A stretch of DNA of 64,000 nucleotides, taken from assembly GCA_963971225.1 (NCBI GenBank), contig OZ020267.1, positions 47,563,993 to 47,627,992 of the forward strand. Direction: 5' to 3'. The translations under genes were made by a program, and so were the position numbers. This document shows positions 47,026-57,007 of this stretch, piece after piece. The number at the start of each line of letters is the position of its first letter. The stretch's first letter is position 1. The notes under the pieces were generated by a model. It ran no database searches and was not told where the DNA came from. It was given only the letters and a program-made list of their open reading frames with translations. This DNA is from Melieria omissa (lineage: Eukaryota > Arthropoda > Insecta > Diptera > Ulidiidae).

Positions 47026-47715
47026 CTTTCGATAGTTCTTTTACTTTTTTACGCTCTGATTTTCTGACAAGGTTTGGTAAATTGGCTGCATTAAGATAAG
47101 AAGTCAGCATGAAGATTTTCCTTTCGGTAACGTTGCTCTGCGCAAAATCTTTAGCTTTATTAAGATCAAATCTAAGTCTTCAAGAAAAATTCGCCGCTTC
47201 TACTTCTTGTTGTGATTCCAGATTTCTCTTGACGGTATATTTAGTGAACAACCAATTGGTCTAAACTATTAACTACTTCTTTTGAGTTATTGTAAAACGA
47301 TATAATTTCGGCTAATTTTTTCACCAACATATCCTGGTTATGATGAAAAGTGCTCAAAGGGGCATCTTCCGCGCAAAGCCAGCAATTGTTTACTTAGAGT
47401 GTCCTTTTCGTAGGACGTACATGGCAGTTGTCGCTAAACCCACTTTTCTCATATATCTCTAATGGGTGTTAATGAGCTTCATTCTTGACTACAATAGTTA
47501 CGTTCTTGGCGAGCGGTTTTGTCACCGACAGAACGAAAAATTGGTCTGCCTGTTGTGTAACTCTACAGATTATTAAGAGATTATCCATTCGACTTATAAA
47601 CACCACTCAAAATTAAAATACCAAAATATGCCTGAATACCACCAATGCTGATCCATGCACTGCCACAAACTCGCAAACCTTCAGCATTAGTTTTGTCATT
47701 TATTATCTCTAACAT
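47026..47715 (-). pseudogene. piggyBac transposase relic (copy A)
   Basis: From 47715 leftwards the minus strand reads the N-proximal catalytic region: MLEIINDKTNAEGLRVCGSA and GVYKSNG, then an IRDIWEKW-like block and the QLLALRGRCPF block (near 47400), which is strongly typical of piggyBac transposases. A DQLVVH-like block near 47260 and the C-terminal LNAANLPNLV-like region near 47070 follow. Frameshifts, deletions and stops interrupt it. Confidence 0.65.
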
Positions 47716-47783
47716 GTAATGTAATGATAATGGGTAGGGACAATGCCCTTGCGCACTGCAACCTAGTAGGTTTATTGTGCCCC
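47716..47783 (-). mobile_element. 68-bp 5'-truncated retroposon with 11-bp target duplication
   Basis: ATCTCTAACAT at 47705-47715 and 47784-47794. The insert, read reversed, ends in CATTATCATTACATTAC. The paralogue at 56258 has a single ATCTCTAACAT. Parent element unknown. Confidence 0.75.
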
Positions 47784-47814
47784 ATCTCTAACATTGGTCT
47801 TCATTGGCATCTTA

Positions 47815-48363
47815 CGTGGGCAGTCCGATAAGTACTTAGCCCCACCGCCCGATGGTGCCAGTATCGTAAGAGAAATTTACTATCGTGTAGTACATCCTAG
47901 TAGACGGCTACTCTCAAAATTTCAGCCATATTGGATTTGTAGTTTTGTTTTAACCGCGTGTGGAAACGAACGTGTCCGCGGATTTTAGAAAAATGGAAAA
48001 AGAGCAATATCGGTCGGTGATTCGCCAAATTGGTCGCATTAGGCTACGAACAGCTGCCCCATCCCCCGTATTCTCCAGATTTGGCCCCGTGTGACTTCTT
48101 TTTGTTTCCGAACTTGAAAAAGTCACTCGCCGGGCAGAAATTTGAGTAAAATGAGGAGGTTATCGCCGCCACCGAGGCCTCCAGAAAACGTATTTTTCAG
48201 ACGGGTTAAAAAAGTTGGAGCATCGCTGGGTCAAGTGTATCGAGTTGAAAGGAGACTACGTTGAGAAATAAATAATTAATAATAAGAATAATATATAAAT
48301 AAATAAATAATAATACATTTTCGTTTTTCTTTTGTAGGCTAAGTACTTATCGGACCACCCGCG
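47815..48363 (+). mobile_element. internally deleted mariner, 549 bp
   Basis: TA at 47813-47814 and 48364-48365; ends CGTGGGCAGTCCGATAAGTA / reversed CGCGGGTGGTCCGATAAGTA. Both extend to CTTAGCC. Confidence 0.85.
47993..48271 (+). pseudogene. mariner transposase remnant: N terminus joined to C terminus
   Basis: MEKEQYRSVIRQIGRI at 47993 is the family N terminus. After a deletion with frameshift, LPHPPYSPDLAPCDFFLFPN (near 48053) carries the last catalytic Asp, and KKLEHRWVKCIELKGDYVEK reaches the stop at about 48269. A stop in place of one codon is seen near 48147. Not functional. Confidence 0.75.
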
Positions 48364-48589
48364 TAATTAACAAAAATAAAAGAATATAAATAACTGAATG
48401 AATATAAAATTTCTTTACCAAACACGTCTGATTGAATTGATAGTTCACAAAATATTAACACATTTTAATTGCTCTGACAATTTGCTTGTATCCAGAAAAA
48501 GGGAATTTCCCTAAATTTGTGATATGAACAGATTTGGAAAAAATAAATTTTTCCAAAAAAAATTTAGGCCCAAAAGATTTTGAATTGTT

Positions 48590-48695
48590 CGAAATGGAAT
48601 AAAATCGTGTAAAAAAAATAGAAGTTTTTTTATTTTCAAACCGTGTTAAATCAAAACCGTGTAAAAAAAGACCGTGTAAAAACAGAATTAGGTGT
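48590..48695. mobile_element. right half of the CACCTAATTCTG MITE
   Basis: Matches 55728-55831: TTTTCAAACCGTGTTAAATC and ACAGAATTAGGTG followed by TA. Confidence 0.75.
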
Positions 48696-48849
48696 ATTTC
48701 ACTAATGGTTAACCGTCGGTTCTTGGTTAAAGTTAACAGTTGGTTAACCAACCACAGTGAAATTGGGCCTTAGCCAGTAAGAAGAAGAACAAGAAGAACA
48801 TATGCTTGGCTGCTATATGATCGCAGCTGAAAAAGATAAATGGCATATT

Positions 48850-49378
48850 GAGCATATTGATATGTGGATTTTTCGCACACTTCAATTGGAAATTGTACTT
48901 TAAGGATAGAAATAGAAATTTTGGAGCCAAGATGATTGAAGAAATGATATTATTAGAGATGCGGTCCTTTATCCCTAATAAGAAAACTTGCATTAAACCT
49001 AAGGACAATTCCTGGTATAACGTTAAGACACGCAGAATTGCTGTTAGGTCCAAAAAGGAAGCTTTCGGAGCATGGCAGGCAAATAAACATGTCGCCACTT
49101 AACGGTTGCATAGACAGGCTAGAAAACGATGCAATGCCGTTCTAAGGCGCCAACAATTTCTACACGAACAGCGACAAAGGAAAACAGTTCTTCAATGCCA
49201 GCACGGCAGTAAGAACTTTCGGGCATTCGGTAATAGGGTGAAGAACCAAATATCGTCTTCAATTCCAACTCTTTTTAACGATGATCAAATCATCACTCAC
49301 TCGGTTGATAAAGTTAATTTGTTAGCACAAATTTTCGCAGAAAATTCCTCTCTGCGCACCAGCGATCAACCACTTTAG
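48850..49378 (+). pseudogene. non-LTR retrotransposon ORF2 fragment (between endonuclease and RT)
   Basis: MILLEMRSFIPNKKTC, WYNVKTRRIAVRSKKEAFGA and WQANKH up to a stop at 49098; then a shifted continuation HRQARKRCNAVLRRQQFLHE, KNFRAFGNRVKNQISSSIPT, NLLAQIFAENSSL to 49378. This is the linker region preceding the RT in Jockey/CR1-type ORF2. One frame break; no catalytic block. Confidence 0.6.
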
Positions 49379-49589
49379 CTTTAGATCCAGAGTCAAATTA
49401 GAAAAAACTTTAAAAATTATATTTAGAAAAAAAAGTATATATTTTTATAATTCATTGTAAAGGGAATTTCACAGGGTATAATATAATAACAAACTTATTG
49501 TACCTTAATACTAAATTTTTTCGAGAAAAAAATCCGTATTTCGAAAATTTGTATAAAAAAAATATTTTTTGCTAAAAACGTTTTATTAA

Positions 49590-49813
49590 CCGTTTGGCTG
49601 CTGACGGATTTTTTTGGACATATGCGAAAACTGCGACACTAATTGCGCGTGTATGGGAAAAAATGTGAAACACTCTTCATACAATAAACTTACTTGTATT
49701 GCATTGCAACAACAACGCAACCAGCTTTACTGGACGTACAATTTTACTGATTCAGAGCAGCGTTACTGCATTCTCCGCAGTCTTGGCGTAACAAAAAAGG
49801 AGTAGTCACACGG
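49590..49813. mobile_element. 224-bp TTAA-flanked element
   Basis: TTAA at 49586-49589 and 49814-49817; short ends CCGTTTGGCTGC / reversed CCGTGTGACTAC. It spans a 63-codon frame (49614-49805) of unknown meaning. Confidence 0.6.
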
Positions 49814-49829
49814 TTAATTGATGTTGTAC

Positions 49830-50058
49830 ATCAATAGAAAGGTATGGGAAAGACCTTTCGTTTGATACCCATGTCGTGTGAATCAATTGGAAATTGATTG
49901 AGTTTTTTTGATAAAAGCTTTGAACTTTGACCCCGAGCCACGCCGTTTGTAGGCATTCCCCAGCCAAAATTTTCAGTTTGTTAGTTTCACGAAAATAAGC
50001 TCTATACAGCCCATTTTTTTTTTTTTTTATGAGGGTTCGCTATACTGCATTTGTTCCG
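49830..50058. repeat. inverted copy of the repeat at 40628-40860
   Basis: ACCTTTCGTTTGATACCCAT at 49851, then GATTGAGTTTTTTTGATAAA and GCCACGCC, ending GGGTTCGCTATACTGCATTT at 50033. Confidence 0.75.
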
Positions 50059-50173
50059 AGTTTCCGAGTTTTAGTTTGCCGCTACTTTGAGTCGAACTTT
50101 TCCAATCAGGAGGTGGTGTTCGCTGGCGCAGTCGGCCCCACGCTTATTTCTGACGTAAAAAAATCGATCCCCT

Positions 50174-50596
50174 TCATGTGCGGCTGATCGCGATATGATC
50201 AATCTGGTTTTCGATAACGTGGTCAGGTGATTCCCATGTTATCTTGTGGCAATGCTTGTGTGAAAATAGTGTGTCTCCAATGATCAGGTTGTTGACACGA
50301 GATCGGAAGCGCGCGACAATGACGCTGTCCGGGTGAGGCTTCCACTCTATCAGTGCTATACGTGCTTGCTTGGATAGTAGAAAACCTACACCGCTCGATC
50401 GAGGCTGACCACTGGGCTTGCCGGTGTATAGACAGATCAAGCCGTCTGCTGTTGGTAATGTTCCGGAGTTTGGCCATCTGGTTTCACTGAGTCCTGAAAA
50501 GAGAAAATTATAGTTTAAAAATTCGTTGCTTACTTGAGGTAGGCGTGATGCTTCCAAAAAAGTTCGAAAAGTGTTTTTCATGCTAAAGGTCGTCAA
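50174..50596 (-). pseudogene. RTE-like LINE endonuclease fragment
   Basis: 140 codons: FSGLSETRWPNSG, ICLYTGKPSGQPRSSGVGFL, LSKQARIALIEW and ARFRSRVNNLIIGD are the start of an APE-type endonuclease. It then jumps to SHKHCHKITWESPDHVIENQ and IDHIAIS, the C-terminal catalytic histidine region. The middle of the domain is missing, so it is an internal deletion. RTE-type assignment is from memory. Confidence 0.65.
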
Positions 50597-51129
50597 AGTA
50601 GAAATAGTTTGTTTTCTGCGAGACTTTTTCGTTGTGGTTTCGTTGCTAAGGTGGATCTAAGATACCTTTCCGATTCTGGTGCCGGATTGCCGACTAAGCT
50701 TCCAGACGAGCTGCCAACATTTGGCTATTATGTGGCAGCATTTCCTCAGTCGCGGATGTTAAGGTTAAACCGCCTTTGCTCGGTTGTCACAGCCTCGTTT
50801 GTTATCAACAAGAGGTACTACGTGTAGGTGAGGTTGGCAATTGGCTGTTTACGCAATCTTCATCCCAGGGCCGCGTAAGTTCCGTGCTTTAGTGCAACAA
50901 AATTAAGATATTAATTCGTCTGCTGCTAGAGGTAATAATTACAGTGCTGCAAATTATCTTTTACACACTGAACAAAACGAAGCTTCTGATACAGATAGAA
51001 AAAATTGTCGTTTAGGTAATTTAAAGTGCAGAAAGCGATGACGAAGGAAGACGATATCCGACCAGTTCAGCATGAACAGTAACATGTTGAGCATGTTCTG
51101 TTTGACCGGAATGTTTTTCTTCGTGATTT

Positions 51130-51256
51130 GACAATCTAGTGCGGGCCACCGGCGATACGCGTCGCCCAATGAGACAATCTAGTGCGGCCACCGGTGGTAC
51201 ACGCCACCCGATGAGACAGTGTAGCGCGGGCCACCGGTGGCCAGCGCCGGCGTGAA
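51130..51256. repeat. three tandem units of 42-43 bp, GC-rich
   Basis: Units start GACAATCTAGTGCGGGCCAC at 51130, GACAATCTAGTGCGGCCACC at 51173 and GACAGTGTAGCGCGGGCCAC at 51215. Much more GC-rich than the surroundings. Confidence 0.8.
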
Positions 51257-51387
51257 CGTGTTAAAGTGAATACAAGGTGCAACCCATCAATTAGTAATAT
51301 TTGTCAAATATGCGGGGTACGGTGCGAGGGGCAGTTGCGGTTGGACTGTCGGAGCGAGCCGACGTGTTGTGCACGCATATTAACCCT

Positions 51388-51993
51388 TTTGCTATTTTGT
51401 TGCCATATGGCACATGCTGCTTTGTGTACGTCTAAACCCTCTATGGTTCCAAAAATACATTTTTTTATTAGTCCTTAGAATAGTTTGAAGTTTTGGGAAA
51501 AATACGAAATTAATAAACTGCATATTTTAGTTTAAAGAAAAGAAGTATACATATTTTTTAATGGTATATCTTGACATAGTAAAGGAAGAAGAAGCAGACA
51601 AAATTAGAGAACTTTTTAATTTGACGTTTTCTTTCAATTTAGTTACTTTGTTTTTAGTTTTGGCTGAAGTAAATGAAGAAATATTCAAATTTTCGTTATG
51701 CGTAAAAAGTTTTATGTTTAACCCTTTCAGTCACAATGTCCAGTATATTGGACTACAGCCCATACAATTCATACAGAACGGGTTTATTTTCATGACGGAA
51801 AGGGTTAAGTAATTATTACAGCCGCAACGATGTGGTTGCTTTCATAGAAAAACATTCTAAAATACAGGGTCCGAGTATAAAAATATAACAAATTTCTTAT
51901 GAATTGTTGCTAATATAACCACATAGAAGCCTAAAACGTAAAATTTAAAATTTTAACTTTCCCCAGTAAAAACCTGTAGCGAAAGGGTAATTA
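51388..51993. mobile_element. piggyBac-like nonautonomous element, second copy
   Basis: TTAA near 51388, CCCTTTTGCTATTTTGTTGC end, right end CCTGTAGCGAAAGGGTAATT. Inverted relative of 32900-34722 without the 1.3-kb insertion, but with a nested TTAA micro-element (51722-51804). Confidence 0.65.
51722..51804. mobile_element. 83-bp TTAA micro-element
   Basis: TTAA at 51718-51721 and 51805-51808; ends CCCTTTCAGTC / GACGGAAAGGG. The paralogue at 34395 reads (reversed) TTTTATGTTTAAGTAATTAT, a perfect empty site with one TTAA. Confidence 0.88.
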
Positions 51994-52092
51994 AATATAT
52001 AATAATTAAATACAGATAAGAAAGAAAGAGAAAGAAGAAATTTCGCTAAACAACTTACAATATTCTCATGATTATTTTTATTAAAATTTTAG

Positions 52093-52179
52093 GTTAAAAT
52101 CTGGTTCCAAAATCATAGATATAAATGCAAAAGGCAAGCGAAGGAAAAGGCAATGGCAGAACAAAATCAGCAAAATCAG
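52093..52179 (+). CDS. scro: scarecrow exon: homeodomain recognition helix
   Basis: An 87-bp, 29-codon exon between the acceptor AAAATTTTAG and the donor GTACGT, phase 0 on both sides. It begins VKIWFQNHRYKCKRQA, homeodomain residues 45-60, and continues KEKAMAEQNQQNQ. It contains the recognition helix with Trp48, Gln50, Asn51 and the NK2-class Tyr54. In this family Tyr54 directs binding to CAAG-core sites (family knowledge). KCKRQ at the end of helix 3 separates scarecrow/NK2.1 from vnd, which has a different residue at the Cys. A Ty3/gypsy LTR starts only 46 bp after the donor, and a piggyBac-like copy lies about 100 bp upstream, yet both splice signals look intact. Confidence 0.95.
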
Positions 52180-52224
52180 GTACGTAACATTAATAAAATA
52201 CACAGAAAGTCAAATTTAAAAATA

Positions 52225-52654
52225 ATGTTACGAAATTTAGTTCTTTAGCTCGTTTAGACTTTCGCCTCTCTGGATTGTGCTTGAAAAATAAAACCACTTC
52301 AATACTCAACGCAAAAAGAAGTAAAAAATCAACAATCAGTTTATTTACAAATTTACACTTTGCTTGTCTTTACACTTGCTACTCCGTTGCTTGTTCAAAT
52401 AAGGCTGCCTTTTATACTTGTCTGGTTATCGCGCCGATTGTTCTCGCAGATTCCAGTTGGATTATCTCTCGGTCGTTCTCGCACATTCCAATTGGCCTAT
52501 CTCTCGATCGTTCTCGCACATCCCATCACCATCGCGAGCCATCTTTGCCATATCGAAATTATAGCAAGCCGGCTGTACTCTAAAGTGCGTGCGTAACAGT
52601 ATGCCCGTAAAAGCATTCATGCATAGCATAGCGACAGAGTGCCTCATCGTTACA
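52225..52654 (-). repeat. 3' LTR of the Ty3/gypsy element (430 bp)
   Basis: TGTTACGAAATT ... CATCGTTACA. Imperfect tandem units TCTCTCGGTCGTTCTCGCAC / TCTCTCGATCGTTCTCGCAC at 52465-52520. The polypurine tract lies just beyond 52654 on the minus strand. Confidence 0.82.
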
Positions 52655-53124
52655 CTGCCCACCACTTCGTTCGTCCCGAACAAGTGCCGAGGCCGAGGCG
52701 CCGGAGTAAGACGCCAGGCGCTCTAAATGTAATAGTTTCAACCTGGCGTTTCTGTTGCAGCAGCGTTAAACCCTATATACCACTTCATTTATCCTGGTCA
52801 CGGCCTTGTACGGTACTTCCCATGAAGTCTGAAGTTTTAGAGACAAACCTTTCCTCTGCTGCGGGTTGTAAAGCATTACCAGATCGCCTTCTTGGAACCC
52901 CGCTGTGTTAGCCCGTAGATCGTATTTGGCTTTCATCTTATCGCTGACCAGTTGGTCGCAGCTCCTGGTGGATTTCCTGCAGCTCCGACCGGTAATTGAC
53001 CGCGTAATCAGTCCTAGCGCCTTCCGTCGTTCTAACCACTCCGAACTTCAAGTCAGCAGGCAACCACAACTCTGTGCCGAACACTGCTTGGGCTGGAGTA
53101 AGTGTCGTATCGTGCAGGGCTGAC

Positions 53125-53847
53125 CTATACGCTAACAGGAAAAGTGAGATATGCGTGATTCCTGTCTCCTACTTTCCGCAAATATTCTTCCAGTGTCCGT
53201 TTGAATCGTTCCACCATGCCGTCGGACTGCGGATGCAAAGGAGTGGTGCGAGTTTTTCTTATTCCTAGTAGCTCACACACTTCCTTGAATACGGCCGACT
53301 CGAAATTCCGACCTTGATCCGAGTGCAACTCCAGCGGAACTCCGAACCTGGCCACCCAGTTGCTTACCAGCATTTCCACGACCGTGGTGGCCTATTGGTT
53401 AGGAATAGGATACACTTCGAGCCATTTGCTAAAATAGTCCATTACCACCAGCACATATTTGTTGCCTTGAGTGCTAAGTGGGAACGGGCCGGCGACATCC
53501 ATGGCAATTCGCTCTAAGGGCGCTCCCACGTTGTACTGCTGCATGCGGCCCCGAGATCTTCTTGTCGGTCTTTCGCAGCCGAACATCGATCACAGCTCTT
53601 AATCCAATCGGCTACAGACTCCTGGCATCCTACCCAGTAGAATCGCCTTTGTATTTGTGATGCCTAGGTACCCTCCACTGGAGTCGTTATGGTATGCCTC
53701 ATTGATCCTACATCTCGGGACTACAATAAGGGAATTGCTGGTCCGGCCATCCTCGCTCTCCCACTCGCGGTATATGCAGTCATCAGACAGGCGCAGACTT
53801 TGCCACTGTGCCCAGTAAGCTTTCGTGATCGGGCTTTCACCGGTCAT
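53125..53847 (-). pseudogene. Ty3/gypsy integrase
   Basis: Zinc-binding part at 53847-53599, then MFGCERPTRRSRGRMQQYNV and GAPLERIAMDVAGPFPLSTQ with the first catalytic Asp. DYFSKWLEVYPIPN is interrupted by a stop near 53388, followed by LVSNWVARFGVPLELHSDQG with the second Asp, and TTPLHPQSDGMVERFKRTLE with the catalytic Glu. The D,D35E triad is visible. At least one stop and one frameshift disable it. Confidence 0.82.
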
Positions 53848-53853
53848 TTCCTG

Positions 53854-54500
53854 CTAGTCCGGGCGTGCGTCTTGCTCCTTGTCTTCGACGATTTTCGCAA
53901 GATCCGTATCCTCGCGCTGGTCCTTTTGTATCCTCTCCGCAGACCACTTTTCCTCTGGCATAACGCTTACCAAATGCACGTCCCCTATCCGCTCTTTGCT
54001 TTCGGCTCGCGAACAATGCCTGCATTCGGTTGAACACGGAAGGCGTGACAAGGAATCGACATTTCCATAGCTACTGCTCTTGCTATGCTCTATCGTGTAG
54101 TTGTAGCTCTGCAGCCGCTCGATCCACCGCACCAATTGGCCTTCAGGATCTTAAAAGTTCAGTAGCCATTTCAATGCCGCATGATCTGTGCGCAGGCGAA
54201 ACTTTTGCCCATACAGGTATTTGTGGAAGTGTTTCACGCATTCCAATACTGCCAACAGCTCTCTCCGTGTCACACAGTAGCTGCGTTCGGGTTTCGATAA
54301 AATTTTGCACAGGCCCAAAAAACTGCAGGGTTTGTGTAGATTGCGTTGTTGGGCCTGACGAAGGCTCTATGACATTTTCTTTACCCATGTTTTCGATCAA
54401 AGTTGTGACCTCTTCCCTCTTGGCCAGAGGAACTCATCTTGGCGGTTGGCGGATCGGTTTCGCACTTCCGGTGTCGATGTTGTGTTCAGCCTGCGTTATA
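53854..54500 (-). pseudogene. RT start fused to RNase H end by internal deletion
   Basis: RT start: a HNIDTGSAKPIRQPPR-type block near 54480-54440, KREEVTTLIENMGKENVIEP at 54415. The palm with YxDD is missing; from about 54330 the sequence is already late RNase H and its connection. It ends WIERLQSYNYTIEHSKSSSY and GNVDSLSRLPC (54127-54035), the usual end of RNase H. A stop occurs near 54148. Confidence 0.72.
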
Positions 54501-55175
54501 TATTCAATCCCGAAAAAATCCAGGGATTGCAAAACTGCTCCGGGATTGCAAATTGCAATCTCTAATGTACATATTTCATCTTCTTGCTGACGCAGCAAAA
54601 TAAATCGATATTTGATCTTACAAATACTTTTTTAATACTTGATTGAAAAAAGTAATCAGAAAATTAGGTATCAAATTTACTACCAAAACCAACAGAAAAT
54701 TGATATTTAGTTACATTCGACCGAAACCAATTTTTTGGGCCGAAACCGAATTTCCCTTTTTTAACCCCTCGGTGACCCTAGGAAAAACTCGCACATGTGA
54801 CCCTTCGGGTCATAAAATTACTCCGATTATTTTCTTTGTATTTTGTTCAAAAAAGTTAAGACAATGTGATTTTAACAATTAGTTATTACTTTTATTATTT
54901 AAAAGCGACTATTTCGCCTTACTGCAATCAAATACATATGTTCAATATGGAGACTATGTCCAGGTTCTTGATTTTCTTCTCGGGCACTTTAATTCTTGCG
55001 ATTTCTTCAGAAGTTTTAAACTATATCGTAACTAATTGTTGAACAATTATATTATTTTTAACAGATAATAATCATTAATCGCCCAAAAATAAATTATTTT
55101 GCAAGAAAGCTGTTCCCGTGGCCCACAAAAAATTACTCAGTTTAGAGGTTTACTTTATAAAAGATTGATTTAGAC

Positions 55176-55332
55176 CAGGGGTCGGCAAAATTGACAATGA
55201 GATCGTGTTAGTGAGCGCAGTGAAATTTCTCTCCACTGTGTAAATTATACCTAAACAACGTCTGATTGAGAGAGCGTACTGTGTAGGTGTGCTGAGCGTA
55301 CTGGTCATAAAAGTAAGCTTTGCCGACCGCTG
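55176..55332. mobile_element. hAT MITE, copy 2 (157 bp)
   Basis: CAGGGGTCGGCAAAATTGAC ... TGCCGACCGCTG. Over 85% identical by eye to 35350-35510. No matching octamer flanks; one side is probably altered. Confidence 0.85.
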
Positions 55333-55369
55333 AGCTTTCGATCGTTTTTGATACCAAATTGGCACCGTG

Positions 55370-56269
55370 TTCCAATAGTTCTTTTACTTTTTTACGCTCT
55401 GATTTTCTGACAAGGTTTGGTAAATTGGCTGCATTAAGATAAGAAGTCAGCATGAAGATTTTCCTTTCGGTAACGTTGCTCTGCGCAAAATCTTTAGCTT
55501 TATTAAGATCAAATCTAAGTCTTCAAGAAAAATTCGCCGCTTCTACTTTTTGGTGTGATTCCAGCTGGGATCGACAGCGATTATTTTTTCGCTTGACGGT
55601 ATAGTTAGTGAACAACCAATTGGTCTAAAGTATCAACTACACCTAATTCTGTTTTTACACGGTCTTTTTTCAAACGGTTTTGATTTAACACGGTTTGAAA
55701 ATAAAACAATTTTTAATATTTTTACACGATTTTATTCCATTTAGCACGAAAATTAAAAAAAAATTTTTAATTTTCAAACCGTGTTAAATCAAAACCGTGT
55801 AAAAAAGACCGTGTAAAAACAGAATTAGGTGTACTTCTTTTGAGTTATTGTAAAACGATATAATTTTGGCTAATTTTTTCACCAACATATCCTGGTTATG
55901 ATGAAAAGTGCTCAAAGGGGCATCTTCCGCGCAAAGCCAGCCATTGTTTACTTACTGTGTCCGTTTCATAGGACGTACATGGCAGTTGTCGCTAAGCCCA
56001 CTTTTCTCATATATCTCTAATGGGTGTTGATGAGCTTCATTCTTGACTACAATAGTTACGTTCTTGGCGAGCGGTTTTGTCACCGACAGAACGAATAATT
56101 GGTCTGCCTGTTGTGTAACTCTACAGATTACCAAGAGATTATCCATTCGACTTATAAACTCAAAATTAAAATACCAAAAGTATGCCTCAATACCACCAAC
56201 GCTGATCCATGCACTGCCACAAGCTCGCAAGCCTTCAGCATTAGTTTTGTCATTTATTATCTCTAACAT
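55370..56269 (-). pseudogene. piggyBac transposase relic (copy B)
   Basis: The minus-strand frame at 56269-55952 (105 codons) begins MLEIINDKTNAEGLRACGSA and ISVGGIEAYF; its end NCHVRP is out of frame with the expected IYEKW/LPCLYSP-type region. Downstream, a CPFEHF-like block (about 55910) matches copy A, VVHYTVKR-like sequence is near 55600, and LTSYLNAANLPNLVRKSERK at 55440 is the C-terminal region. Catalytic aspartates cannot be followed because of frameshifts. Confidence 0.62.
55640..55831. mobile_element. 192-bp TA-flanked MITE in piggyBac relic B
   Basis: TA at 55638-55639 and 55832-55833; ends CACCTAATTCTGTTTTTACA / TGTAAAAACAGAATTAGGTG. Relic A has the empty site (AACTACTTCTTTTGAG near 47270). 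A half copy is at 48590-48695. Confidence 0.9.
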
Positions 56270-57007
56270 TAGTCTTCATTGGCATTTTGTATTGCTGACA
56301 CACGACTTCAAGCATAGCAAGTTATATCAACTTTATAATATAATTGGCTCTTACTTTTCCGTTGAGTTCAGGAGGCCCATTGATCCATAAAAAGATTTTG
56401 CCTATAACAACTTTTAATCCAGTAACGTAATTTTATGGCATTTTCTGTATGTGTTGCGTTAAATTTCCATAAAATTAGTATATGGGTGAAATTTCAACCC
56501 GAACGTCGCCCACGTAAAATTTTTTTGAATCACCATTATATCAAATAATCAATATGTTGTAGATAATTTCTAAAACTTATATTGGTTTGCTACAAATACA
56601 AGAAACCTTAATCATTTTGATAAATATATAGGAAAGTTATAGCATCCCAAAGTTGAAAATGGGTGAAAAATCACCCGAACGACGGATTAGGGTTAACACA
56701 CTGGAATCCACTCATAAAATTGGGAATGTAAAAATACATAGTAAATTTTACAATCTTTATTTCAAACAGCGAAATCATCCAGACAAATTGCAGAAACACG
56801 CAAACAAATTTCACTTAGCACTTTTATATTGATTTCCATTGTTTTATTTATTTTTGACAATATTTATTTATCACTGCAACAAGAATTCCCACCGCGACGA
56901 AAAACAAAACAAATGCTTATGTAAACATATCACCAAAAAGAAGCGGCCACAAGCTTCAAAGCTTCCTACACTGTTCGCTCGCTTGTCGCTTGTGTAATCG
57001 CTTTTAA

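Larger units (their letters stand above)
46592..47812 (-). mobile_element. piggyBac relic A, 3' end present
   Basis: TTAA at 46588-46591, terminal repeat CCCTCATCCGACGTTC. The minus-strand body matches the piggyBac copy at 55334-56692. A SINE B fragment (46795-46975) and a 68-bp retroposon (47716-47783) are nested in it, and a deleted mariner starts at 47815. Confidence 0.65.
46188..48769. mobile_element. TTA-flanked element (PIF/Harbinger-like ends) with nested elements
   Basis: Ends GGCCCGATTTCACAGTAGTT and, reversed, GGCCCAATTTCACTGTGGTT; TTA at 46185-46187 and 48770-48772. The host repeat occurs without insertion at 59345-59375 (reversed, CCAGTAACTTTTAGCCAGTA), which confirms one TTA at the target. 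Subterminal GGTTAACC-type palindromes. A piggyBac relic, a SINE B piece and a deleted mariner lie inside, so the original element was short. Confidence 0.8.
52225..54500 (-). mobile_element. 5'-truncated Ty3/gypsy retrotransposon with 3' LTR
   Basis: On the minus strand: start of RT, deletion, end of RNase H, integrase, purine-rich tract GTGGTGGGCAG next to the 3' LTR. No gag, protease, second LTR or envelope frame found. Same family as the solo LTR at 23417-23848. Confidence 0.82.
55334..56692 (-). mobile_element. piggyBac relic B, 5' end present
   Basis: TTAA at 56693-56696, end (reversed) CCCTAATCCGTCGTTCGGG, matching the end of relic A at 46592. Carries the transposase relic described next and a nested 192-bp MITE. 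Confidence 0.7.

Noticed and set aside
54030..54590. 186-codon plus-strand frame
   Set aside because: Antisense to recognisable Ty3/gypsy RT and RNase H on the minus strand.
46588..56696. one 10-kb piggyBac element with matching TTAA ends
   Set aside because: The two ends belong to two homologous but separate relics in the same orientation, and a scro exon lies between them.
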